From assembly GCA_005786775.1 (NCBI GenBank), contig SYDD01000087.1, forward strand, positions 1 to 5,569: DNA of 5,569 nucleotides, read 5' to 3'. Below the pieces are notes generated by a model. The model was not told where the DNA came from and did no database searches. It saw only the letters and a program-made list of their open reading frames with translations. The DNA is from Opitutaceae bacterium. GTDB lineage: Bacteria > Verrucomicrobiota > Verrucomicrobiia > Opitutales > Opitutaceae. A program made the position numbers and the translations under genes. Of the stretch, positions 1-4,744 are shown piece after piece. Position 1 is the first letter of the stretch, and every line of letters begins with the position of its first letter.

Positions 1-281
1 CCGTAGGGGTGGTCGGCGTCCGGCGGTCGCGCCGCCACCTTGAACCCCGCCCACGCCACCAGCGACGAAACGACGTCCAGCAGCGATTCCGCCCCATCCG
101 CGATCAGCGCCTGGGTGTGGCCCAGAATGCCCGCCGTGAACTTGATCCCCGCCAGCAGCAGGTTGACCAAGGCCCCCTGCAATATCAGCCGCGCCCCCCG
201 CGCGGTCCGGTCCGCGTTCCCCCGCGCGGTCGCGGGTGGGGAGGCAGGAGCGGGAGCGGCCACAGGGGATAATGGACGCAT
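1..281 (-). CDS. CDF-family metal cation efflux transporter, N-terminal part (runs off the left edge)
   Basis: Reading the minus strand from the ATG at 281-279 gives 93 complete codons with no stop before the window edge. After an Ala/Pro-rich, probably cytosolic tail (about residues 1-30) come a hydrophobic segment (about 32-53, TM1) and a second one (about 58-82, TM2) containing ALIADGAESLLDVVSSL. The fragment ends in ARPPDADHPYG, which matches the start of the CDF hallmark loop (family consensus HP-Y/F-GHGKAE). In the family, TM2 supplies half of the transport metal site; E65 and D69 fall where E. coli YiiP has D45 and D49. Family members exchange Zn, Fe, Mn or Co ions for protons in the inner membrane; the substrate cannot be told from this part. 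The start is uncertain: the frame stays open upstream past position 360, and a GTG at 263 is an alternative. It is divergent from the ACT-domain gene. Confidence 0.88.
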   Translation of the reverse strand, partial: MRPLSPVAAPAPASPPATARGNADRTARGARLILQGALVNLLLAGIKFTAGILGHTQALIADGAESLLDVVSSLVAWAGFKVAARPPDADHPY

Positions 282-331
282 TCGGCCCCGCGCCTCAACC
301 CGAAGGTATTCGAGACCGGCGGAAAGCGCCG

Positions 332-359
332 TTGACCCGCCGCCACCCCGCCTTAACTT
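332..359 (+). promoter_or_regulatory. Weak candidate sigma-70 promoter for the ACT-domain gene
   Basis: In the 87-bp divergent gap, TTGACC (332-337) lies 16 bp before TAACTT (354-359). The -35 box is good and the -10 box is poor (T, A and final T match). Transcription would begin near 366, only about 3 nt before the ATG at 369, giving an almost leaderless mRNA. This fits the lack of a usable Shine-Dalgarno sequence, since the only AGG directly abuts the ATG. The call is by eye only. Confidence 0.25.
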
Positions 360-368
360 GTCAACAGG

Positions 369-821
369 ATGACTTCCGTCTCCCTCTCGGCCCGCGATCC
401 GGTGCGGCAGTTTTCGATCTTCGCCGAAAACCGCGTCGGCCGGCTGCACGACCTCACCTCCCTGTTTCGCAAAAGCGAGGTCCACATCATCGCGATCACC
501 GTCCTCGACACCACCGACAGCGCGATCGTCCGCGTCATCGTCGACGACCCCGAGCGCGCGCGGGAACTAATGGTGAACAACGACTTCCCGTACACCGAGG
601 TGGAGGTCTTGGCGGTTGAACTCGCCGGCGAGGCCGAGCTCAGCGGCGTGCTCGCCGCCCTGTTCGAGGCGGAGATCAACATCCACTACGTGTACAGCTT
701 CATCCGCCGCCCCGAGGGCAAATCCGCCCTCGCGATCAATGCTGAGGACGCCGAGGTCGCCGCCCAAGCCCTTTCCCAACGCGGCTTCCGCATCCTTACC
801 CAGGCCGACATTTCGCGCTAA
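369..821 (+). CDS. Tandem ACT-domain protein (COG4747-like)
   Basis: This 150-residue protein consists almost only of two ACT domains. ACT1 spans about residues 12-78, with the typical ligand-loop motif FAENRVGRL followed by a helix and HIIAITV. ACT2 spans about 84-147, with LSGVLAALFEAEINIHYVYSF. ACT domains are small ligand-binding modules, usually for amino acids, that dimerise side by side. No enzymatic domain is attached, so the likely role is sensing or allosteric regulation of a partner protein in the cytosol; ligand and partner are unknown. In ACT2 the usual PG-G loop is replaced by GEAELSG, so its ligand site may be altered. The start is well fixed: an in-frame TAA lies at 354-356 and the ATG at 369 is the only ordinary start before the conserved region. 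The stop is the TAA at 819-821. It stands alone on this strand, divergent from the CDF gene, with a long gene-free stretch after it. Confidence 0.85.
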   Translation: MTSVSLSARDPVRQFSIFAENRVGRLHDLTSLFRKSEVHIIAITVLDTTDSAIVRVIVDDPERARELMVNNDFPYTEVEVLAVELAGEAELSGVLAALFEAEINIHYVYSFIRRPEGKSALAINAEDAEVAAQALSQRGFRILTQADISR

Positions 822-871
822 GCGCTTGCCGCGCCGCGCGCCCCCGTTTTGGGGGGTAAATTAGGCGCTTA
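819..871 (+). repeat. Nested inverted repeat at the end of the ACT gene, possible weak terminator
   Basis: An outer pair TAAGCGC (819-825, overlapping the stop codon) and GCGCTTA (865-871) encloses a compact hairpin of CCCCC (841-845) and GGGGG (851-855) with loop GTTTT. The inner hairpin is followed by GTAAATTA rather than a T-run, so it is not a textbook intrinsic terminator. It is nonetheless the only candidate end for the ACT transcript. Confidence 0.35.
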
Positions 872-970
872 ACCCCATCCAGGGTGCTTGGCGCGCCTGC
901 GCCGCCGTGACCGCGCCGCGCCCTCAACCCCGCCCGTCCGGGTCGCGAAACGTGCGCCACGGAGTTGCAC

Positions 971-992
971 AAGCCATTATTGGAAATGGCTT
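971..992 (+). repeat. Perfect 8-bp hairpin in a local AT-rich patch
   Basis: AAGCCATT (971-978) pairs perfectly with AATGGCTT (985-992) across a 6-nt loop (ATTGGA), followed by TAAG. The patch at about 964-1005 is clearly more AT-rich than the surrounding DNA and also contains TGTATAGC, which resembles an extended -10 element. It could be a weak terminator, part of a small RNA, or a regulatory site; the sequence does not decide between these. Confidence 0.4.
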
Positions 993-1066
993 TAAGATGT
1001 ATAGCGCCGGTGTCGAGGCTGACGGGGGGATGTCCGGCGTTCTCGTTCGGTTCTCCTTCGATCTGC

Positions 1067-1099
1067 CTTCAGTGTGCTTCCAGTGTGCGTCCAGTGTGG
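1067..1099 (+). repeat. Three-copy 11-bp tandem repeat
   Basis: CTTCAGTGTGC (1067-1077), TTCCAGTGTGC (1078-1088) and GTCCAGTGTGG (1089-1099) are three successive near-identical units sharing CAGTGTG at an exact 11-bp spacing. That is close to one helical turn, so the units would face the same side of the DNA. No gene or known site explains them. Confidence 0.65.
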
Positions 1100-1171
1100 T
1101 CCGTCGGCCGGCCCTTTCGGAGGCGAGGCTGTAAGACGCCAATTTAGGGTTTAAACCTCACCAGATCCCAA

Positions 1172-1277
1172 ACCAAATTCCGTCCCGCTGGCGGCTCGTT
1201 GTAGCTGGGGCGCGTCGCCCCGGTTTGTGAAGTCGGCCCCCAATTCCGCCCCGCCTCGGCTCGTTGTAGCTGGGGCG
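1172..1277 (+). repeat. Two-copy direct repeat with identical 20-bp core
   Basis: The 20-bp core GGCTCGTTGTAGCTGGGGCG occurs identically at 1193-1212 and 1258-1277. Each core is preceded by a related AATTCCG(T/C)CCCGC segment starting at 1176 and 1242, with a 1-bp indel between copies. The first copy continues into a hairpin (CTGGGGCG at 1205-1212 with CGCCCCGG at 1216-1223, loop CGT, one G-T wobble); the second copy has lost the right arm. The pattern looks like a dispersed intergenic repeat present as a complete and a decayed copy, but this window alone cannot show that it occurs elsewhere. Confidence 0.75.
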
Positions 1278-1293
1278 TGCCTGCCCGCCGTCC

Positions 1294-1376
1294 CGTCCGC
1301 CGTCTCGTCCGCCGACTTGTCCGCCGACTGGGCCGCGGACGCCTCGGCGAAGGCGGAAGCCTTGGCGAAGGAGGGT
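1294..1376 (+). repeat. Compound tandem repeat (12-bp and 18-bp units), REP-like
   Basis: Three 12-bp units CGTCCGCCGTCT, CGTCCGCCGACT and TGTCCGCCGACT run from 1294 to 1329. Two 18-bp units, GCCTCGGCGAAGGCGGAA (1341-1358) and GCCTTGGCGAAGGAGGGT (1359-1376), follow. The halves can fold on each other: GTCCGC (1319-1324) with GCGGAC (1335-1340), or TCCGCC (1320-1325) with GGCGGA (1352-1357). Foldable CGAAGGCGG-type units are typical of REP-like dispersed elements, and I associate this core with Opitutaceae genomes from memory. Confidence 0.65.
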
Positions 1377-1469
1377 GGAATTTACACTTGCCGGCGGGGT
1401 CGGAACTTGCGGAAGTGGTGCCTTGCGTCAGTGGGTACCCGCCGGTTGCGGGTGTCCACCATGACTGGT

Positions 1470-1597
1470 CCCGCACTCCGCGGGATTGGAACGGTGACGC
1501 CGGCTCGGCCCGATTTCCACTCGGGAGGAGCGGGTGGCACGGGGTCCGTCAGGACTCCCTACAGTCGTGTCCATCAACCACAAACCCATGTCCACCC
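1470..1597 (+). promoter_or_regulatory. Structured rpsO leader, candidate S15 autoregulatory RNA
   Basis: Three hairpins lie before the rpsO ATG. H1 is CCCGC (1470-1474) with GCGGG (1480-1484). H2 is CCCGA (1509-1513) with TCGGG (1521-1525). H3 is GGGGTCC (1541-1547) with GGACTCC (1552-1558), loop GTCA, and contains one G-U wobble beside G-C pairs. In addition GGGTGG (1532-1537) can pair with CCACCC (1592-1597), covering codons 2-4 of rpsO and enclosing H3. An alternative pairing, CCAC (1517-1520) with GTGG (1534-1537), would compete with it. S15 in several bacteria represses its own translation by binding structured leaders that often mimic the G-U/G-C motif of its 16S rRNA site. The fit here is by eye and no known leader class was recognised. 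Confidence 0.4.
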
Positions 1598-1854
1598 TAG
1601 TCGTTAAGCCCCAGATCATCTCGGAATATAAGACCCACGATAAGGACACCGGCTCGTCCGAAGTCCAGGTCGCGCTCCTGACCGCCCGCATCAACCACCT
1701 GACCGAGCACCTCCGCACGCACCGCAAGGACTTCCACTCGCGCCGCGGCCTGCTGCAGATGGCCTCCCGCCGGCGCAAACTCCTCGACTACTTGAAGCGG
1801 ACCAATCTGCCCAAGTACAACGAGTTGCTCCAGAAGCTAAACCTCCGCAAGTAA
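1588..1854 (+). CDS. rpsO: 30S ribosomal protein S15
   Basis: This 88-residue protein matches bacterial S15 over its full length (usual length 88-89). S15 binds the central domain of 16S rRNA (h20/h22 junction) early in 30S platform assembly and later forms an intersubunit bridge. Visible hallmarks are DTGSSEVQVALLTARINHL (residues 20-38), the rRNA-contact block from H41 through H45, D48 and S51 to SRRGLL (51-56), and RRKLLDYLKR (about 62-71). Where most S15 proteins have DHHSRRGLL this one has DFHSRRGLL, so F49 replaces a commonly conserved His. The ATG at 1588 is chosen because it gives the standard N-terminus (MSTLVVKPQ...); the frame stays open upstream to a GTG at 1534, but that would add 18 unconserved residues. 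There is no Shine-Dalgarno sequence before the ATG. It is followed by a strong terminator and then pnp. Confidence 0.97.
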   Translation: MSTLVVKPQIISEYKTHDKDTGSSEVQVALLTARINHLTEHLRTHRKDFHSRRGLLQMASRRRKLLDYLKRTNLPKYNELLQKLNLRK

Positions 1855-1865
1855 CGCTTTCGTCT

Positions 1866-1902
1866 AACGGGCGACCCGATCCGCGGGTCGCCCGTTGTTC
1901 TT
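1866..1902 (+). terminator. Strong intrinsic terminator after rpsO
   Basis: A perfect 13-bp stem AACGGGCGACCCG (1866-1878) with CGGGTCGCCCGTT (1884-1896) and loop ATCCG begins 12 nt after the rpsO stop and is followed by the T-rich GTTCTTT. It should end most rpsO transcripts before pnp, so pnp probably has its own promoter or depends on limited read-through. Confidence 0.9.
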
Positions 1903-1925
1903 TCGACGCTCGATCAGACCGGGAC

Positions 1926-1974
1926 ATTTCCGTTTGGTGCCCCCCGCGGGACGCGCCGGACGCCAAACGGAAAT
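1926..1974. repeat. Long inverted repeat upstream of pnp
   Basis: The arms at 1926-1939 and 1961-1974 pair over 14 positions (13 Watson-Crick and one G-T) around a 21-nt GC-rich loop that includes the palindrome CCCGCGGG. No T-run follows on the plus strand, which argues against a simple terminator. It is the longest inverted repeat in the window apart from the terminators and could be an RNase III-type stem, a protein operator, or a dispersed palindrome. Confidence 0.7.
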
Positions 1975-2155
1975 CTCTCGCGTCTGCCGAGTAGACGGCA
2001 GTGACCGACCGATTATCGCGTGGCCCCGGGTTCCGGGGCTGCCGCCGCTCTCCCCCGGGGGAGCCCGCGAACGTCCGCTAAGTCCAGGGCGTTGGCCCGT
2101 TCGCTCCAACCTCCCGCTGCCCTTTGACCGTCCGTATCGTCCGTAGTGTTCGTTT

Positions 2156-4360
2156 ATGAATCAGAAACATAATGTTACCGTCCCCGGCCTGGGGATCACG
2201 TTCTCCACCGGCACCTACGCCGGGCTCGCCAATGGCGCCGTCAACGTCTGCGTCGGCGAGACCAACGTCTTCGTCACCGCCTGCATTGCCCAGGGCACCA
2301 AGCCCGGCCAGGATTTCTTCCCCCTCACGGTGGATTACCGCGAGAAGTACGCCGCCGCCGGCCGTTTCCCCGGTGGTTATTTCAAGCGCGAGGGCCGTCC
2401 CTCCGAGAAGGAGATCCTCACCTCCCGCCTCTGCGACCGCCCCTGCCGCCCCCTCTTCCCAGAAGGCCTCCTGAACGAGGTCCAGATCATCGGCCAGCTA
2501 CTCTCCGCCGACCAGCTCAACGAGTCCGACATCCCGATGGTCAATGGTGCCAGCGCCGCCCTCGCCATCTCCGACATCCCGTGGGGTGGCCCGATCGGCT
2601 GCGTCCGCGTCGCTCTCATCGAGGGTCAGTTCGTTGCCAACCCCACCATCGAGCAGATGTACGGTTCCTCGCTGGACCTCATCTATGTCGGCAACAAGCG
2701 CGATATGCTGATGATCGAGGGTAGCTCGGATCAGCTGCCCGAGGAGGAGTTCATCAAGGCCCTTGAGTTCGGCCACCAGGCCATCCAGCCGATCATCGCT
2801 GCGATCGAGGAGCTCGTGCGCCTCGCCGGCAAGCCCAAGGCCACCTTCCCCCTCGTCGGTGCCACCCCGGCCGCCCGTGCGATCATCGAGCGCGTCGTTC
2901 CGACCGAGCGCCTCATCACCGCCATCTTCGGCAAGGAGAAGGCCGTCCGTTCCGCCGCCGTCAAGGCGCTCAAGGAGGAGGCCAAGGCCGCCCTCGTGAA
3001 GGAGCTCGGCGCGGATAAGTTCACCGATGTCGACCTGAACGTCGTGTTCGAAGACCTCCAGTACAAGGCCTACCGCAAGAACGTCCTCGAGAAGGGCGTG
3101 CGCGCCGACGGCCGCGGCCAGAAGGACCTCCGCCCCCTGAGCGCTTCGGTCGGCGTGCTCCCGCGCGTCCACGGCTCCGCTGCCTTCCAGCGCGGGGATA
3201 CCCAAAACATCGCCCTCACCACGCTCGGGCCCACCAAGGAAGCTCAGGAGATGGATGGCCTCACCGGCGGTGCCACCAGCAAGAGCTTCATCCTCCACTA
3301 TAACTTCCCGTCCTTCTCCGTGGGTGAAACCGGCCGCTTCGGCGCCCCGGGCCGCCGCGAAATCGGACACGGCGCCCTCGCCGAGCGTTCCCTCGTCCCG
3401 GTGCTGCCCCCGGAGGACGCCTTCCCGTACTCCATCCGCGTCGTCAGCGAGATCATGGCCTCCAACGGCTCGACCTCGATGGCCTCGATCTGCGGCGGCT
3501 GCCTTTCGCTGATGGACGCCGGCGTGCCCATCATCGCCCCCGTGGCGGGCATCTCCTGCGGTCTGATGACCCAGAACGACGCCGCGGGTGGCATCGAGAA
3601 GTGGGTTACGATCACCGACATCCTCGGTGAGGAAGACCACTTCGGCGATATGGACTTCAAGCTCGCCGGCACGACCAAGGGCATCACGGGCTTCCAGCTC
3701 GACCTGAAGATCAACGGCCTGCCCTTCGAGATCGCCAAGACGGCCATCTTCCAGGCCCGCGACGCGCGCATTGAAATCCTGAAGGTGATGCTGGCTTCGC
3801 TGCCGGCGCCCCGGGCGGACCTCAGCCGTTACGCCCCGCGCATCCAGACGATCCAGATCGATCCCGAGAAGATCGGCCTGCTCATCGGACCGGGCGGCAA
3901 GACCATCCGGCGCATCACCGAGACCACGGGCGCGCAGATCGATATCGCCGAGGACGACTCCGGCAAGGTGTTCGTCTATTCGAACAATGCCGACGCGATG
4001 AACCGCGCGATCGCCGAGATCGACGGGCTGTGCGGCGGCGGTTCCGGTGGCGGTGGCGCGCCGATCGAGATCGGTAAGCTGTACCAGGGCCGCGTGACGG
4101 GCATCAAAGACTTCGGCTGCTTCGTCGAGTGCACCCCGGGCAAGGAAGGCCTAGTCCACATCAGCGAGTTGGCGGACTTCCGGGTTCGTCGGACCGAGGA
4201 TGTCGTGAAGATGGGTGACTCCATCTGGGTCAAGTGCGTGGGCATTGACGAGCGTTCGGGCAAGGTGCGTTTGTCGCGCAAGGCGGCGATGAAGGAGATG
4301 GAGGCGCAGAAGCAGGCGGCCCCGGCGGCCGAGGCTCCCGCGACCCCGCCGTCGGCCTGA
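2156..4360 (+). CDS. pnp: Polyribonucleotide nucleotidyltransferase (polynucleotide phosphorylase)
   Basis: PNPase degrades RNA 3'-to-5' with phosphate, releasing nucleoside diphosphates; it works as a cytosolic trimer and often in the degradosome. The 734-residue protein has the full domain order: RNase PH1 (about 8-145, with GRFPGGYFKREGRPSE at 69-84), a helical linker domain (about 240-310), RNase PH2 (about 325-545), KH (about 563-622, GPGG loop at 578-581) and S1 (about 637-712), then an Ala/Pro-rich tail. PH2 retains the active-site residues: R400/R401 in GRREIGHG, SNGSTSMAS at 436-444 (phosphate site), and D494, D500 and K502 in EDHFGDMDFK, matching D486, D492 and K494 of the E. coli enzyme. 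Compared with E. coli it has a roughly 6-residue insertion near 474-481 and a Gly-rich KH-S1 linker (627-634). The ATG at 2156 gives the normal N-terminus. It follows rpsO, as in many bacteria. Confidence 0.98.
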   Translation: MNQKHNVTVPGLGITFSTGTYAGLANGAVNVCVGETNVFVTACIAQGTKPGQDFFPLTVDYREKYAAAGRFPGGYFKREGRPSEKEILTSRLCDRPCRPLFPEGLLNEVQIIGQLLSADQLNESDIPMVNGASAALAISDIPWGGPIGCVRVALIEGQFVANPTIEQMYGSSLDLIYVGNKRDMLMIEGSSDQLPEEEFIKALEFGHQAIQPIIAAIEELVRLAGKPKATFPLVGATPAARAIIERVVPTERLITAIFGKEKAVRSAAVKALKEEAKAALVKELGADKFTDVDLNVVFEDLQYKAYRKNVLEKGVRADGRGQKDLRPLSASVGVLPRVHGSAAFQRGDTQNIALTTLGPTKEAQEMDGLTGGATSKSFILHYNFPSFSVGETGRFGAPGRREIGHGALAERSLVPVLPPEDAFPYSIRVVSEIMASNGSTSMASICGGCLSLMDAGVPIIAPVAGISCGLMTQNDAAGGIEKWVTITDILGEEDHFGDMDFKLAGTTKGITGFQLDLKINGLPFEIAKTAIFQARDARIEILKVMLASLPAPRADLSRYAPRIQTIQIDPEKIGLLIGPGGKTIRRITETTGAQIDIAEDDSGKVFVYSNNADAMNRAIAEIDGLCGGGSGGGGAPIEIGKLYQGRVTGIKDFGCFVECTPGKEGLVHISELADFRVRRTEDVVKMGDSIWVKCVGIDERSGKVRLSRKAAMKEMEAQKQAAPAAEAPATPPSA

Positions 4361-4385
4361 GGCATCGCTTAGGCCGGTAAGTTTC

Positions 4386-4414
4386 AAGCCGCGACCCCCG
4401 GGTCGCGGCTTTTT
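4386..4414 (+). terminator. Strong intrinsic terminator after pnp
   Basis: A perfect 11-bp stem AAGCCGCGACC (4386-4396) with GGTCGCGGCTT (4401-4411), tetraloop CCCG, runs into a T-tract (4410-4414), 25 nt after the pnp stop. On the minus strand the stem is followed only by TTGAAAC, so it should work mainly for pnp and less well for the converging genes. Confidence 0.92.
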
Positions 4415-4436
4415 GCTTCCCTTCCGCCGCCGCCCG

Positions 4437-4452
4437 CCAAGGGCGGCCTTGG
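4437..4452 (-). terminator. Hairpin after the VF530 gene, weak terminator candidate
   Basis: CCAAGG (4437-4442) and CCTTGG (4447-4452) form a perfect 6-bp stem with a 4-nt loop, 7 nt beyond the minus-strand stop at 4460. No T-tract follows on the minus strand, so termination may be Rho-dependent or inefficient. Confidence 0.3.
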
Positions 4453-4459
4453 GCGCGGC

Positions 4460-4684
4460 TCAGCGGCCCGTTTTCCCTTGGACGTAGAGGGCCTCTACTT
4501 TGGCGCGCGCCCAGGGGGTCTGGCGGAGGAAGACGAGGCTCGAGTTGAGGCTCGGATCGAAGCGGAAGCAGCGGATGTCGACTCGCTCGGCGAGCCCGGC
4601 CCAGCCGTGCTCCGCGACGAGTTCGCTCAGGAGCTGCTTGAGCGTCACGCCGTGCAGCGGGTCCTTCGACGGAGGGGAATCCAC
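4460..4684 (-). CDS. VF530 family (DUF2132) small DNA-binding protein
   Basis: The 74-residue product carries the VF530/DUF2132 signature almost end to end: KDPLHGVTLKQLL (about 7-19), a central helix around LVAEHGWAGLAERVDIRCF (22-40), and FLRQTPWARAKVEALY (about 52-67). The family is named for a Vibrio fischeri protein of known structure, proposed from its fold to bind DNA as a dimer; its cellular role is not established. The start is a GTG (4684-4682), chosen because it sits just before the conserved KDPLHGV and no ATG or other good start exists between it and the in-frame TAA of the upstream gene at 4747-4745. The 60-nt gap and shared strand suggest co-transcription with the isomerase-like gene. 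The length is normal for the family. Confidence 0.88.
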   Translation of the reverse strand: MDSPPSKDPLHGVTLKQLLSELVAEHGWAGLAERVDIRCFRFDPSLNSSLVFLRQTPWARAKVEALYVQGKTGR

Positions 4685-4744
4685 GCGGTCGAACCTCGGG
4701 CGCGCGCGGGGCGAAGCAAGCCCGGAGGCGCCTGCCCCTGGTCC

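Larger units (their letters stand above)
822..1587. other. 766-bp gene-free region with hairpins, short repeats and the rpsO leader
   Basis: Nothing here reads as a conserved protein. The open frames on both strands (for example 907-1134, 1144-1476 and 1227-1607) translate to low-complexity Arg/Pro/Ala/Ser-rich strings without recognisable motifs. The stretch holds an AT-rich hairpin (971-992), a three-copy 11-bp tandem repeat (1067-1099), a short palindrome GGTTTAAACC (1148-1157), two copies of a roughly 40-bp direct repeat (1172-1277), a cluster of 12-bp and 18-bp tandem repeats (1294-1376), and several hairpins just before rpsO (1470-1558). I saw no tRNA. The rpsO promoter must lie in here, but no convincing -35/-10 pair could be picked. 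Confidence 0.7.
1855..2155 (+). promoter_or_regulatory. rpsO-pnp intergenic region and structured pnp leader
   Basis: After the rpsO terminator the remaining 250 nt contain four further hairpins: ATTTCCGTTTGGTG (1926-1939) with CGCCAAACGGAAAT (1961-1974), a 14-bp stem with one G-T wobble; CTGCCG (1984-1989) with CGGCAG (1996-2001); GCCCCGG (2023-2029) with CCGGGGC (2033-2039); and the 14-nt palindrome CTCCCCCGGGGGAG (2050-2063). Just before the start lies a direct repeat CGTCCGTA (2129-2136 and 2138-2145). No Shine-Dalgarno sequence precedes the pnp ATG. In enteric bacteria the pnp leader forms a long stem cut by RNase III and then attacked by PNPase itself, so a structured leader here is suggestive, but homology to that element is not shown. 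Confidence 0.5.

Noticed and set aside
907..1147. Small open frames between the ACT gene and rpsO
   Set aside because: Several overlapping frames on both strands all look equally random, have no ribosome binding site and no conserved motif, and cross the tandem repeat.
1148..1157. GGTTTAAACC palindrome as an operator
   Set aside because: It is an isolated 10-bp palindrome not close to any gene start, so there is too little to support a regulatory call.
1294..1376. CRISPR-like array
   Set aside because: The repeats are short (12 and 18 bp), directly abutting and without spacers.
1534..1587. Upstream GTG extension of rpsO by 18 residues
   Set aside because: It would add an unconserved N-terminus. 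The ATG at 1588 gives the standard S15 length and start, and the extension coincides with the leader hairpin.
2124..2150. TTGACC at 2124-2129 as the -35 box of a pnp promoter
   Set aside because: No acceptable -10 sequence lies 15-18 bp downstream, and the start would fall inside or right at the pnp ATG.
2498..3640. Long open frame of 380 codons on the minus strand
   Set aside because: It lies antisense to pnp, and its Gly/Asp/Glu/Val-rich composition is what the complement of high-GC coding sequence produces. pnp is unmistakable on the plus strand.
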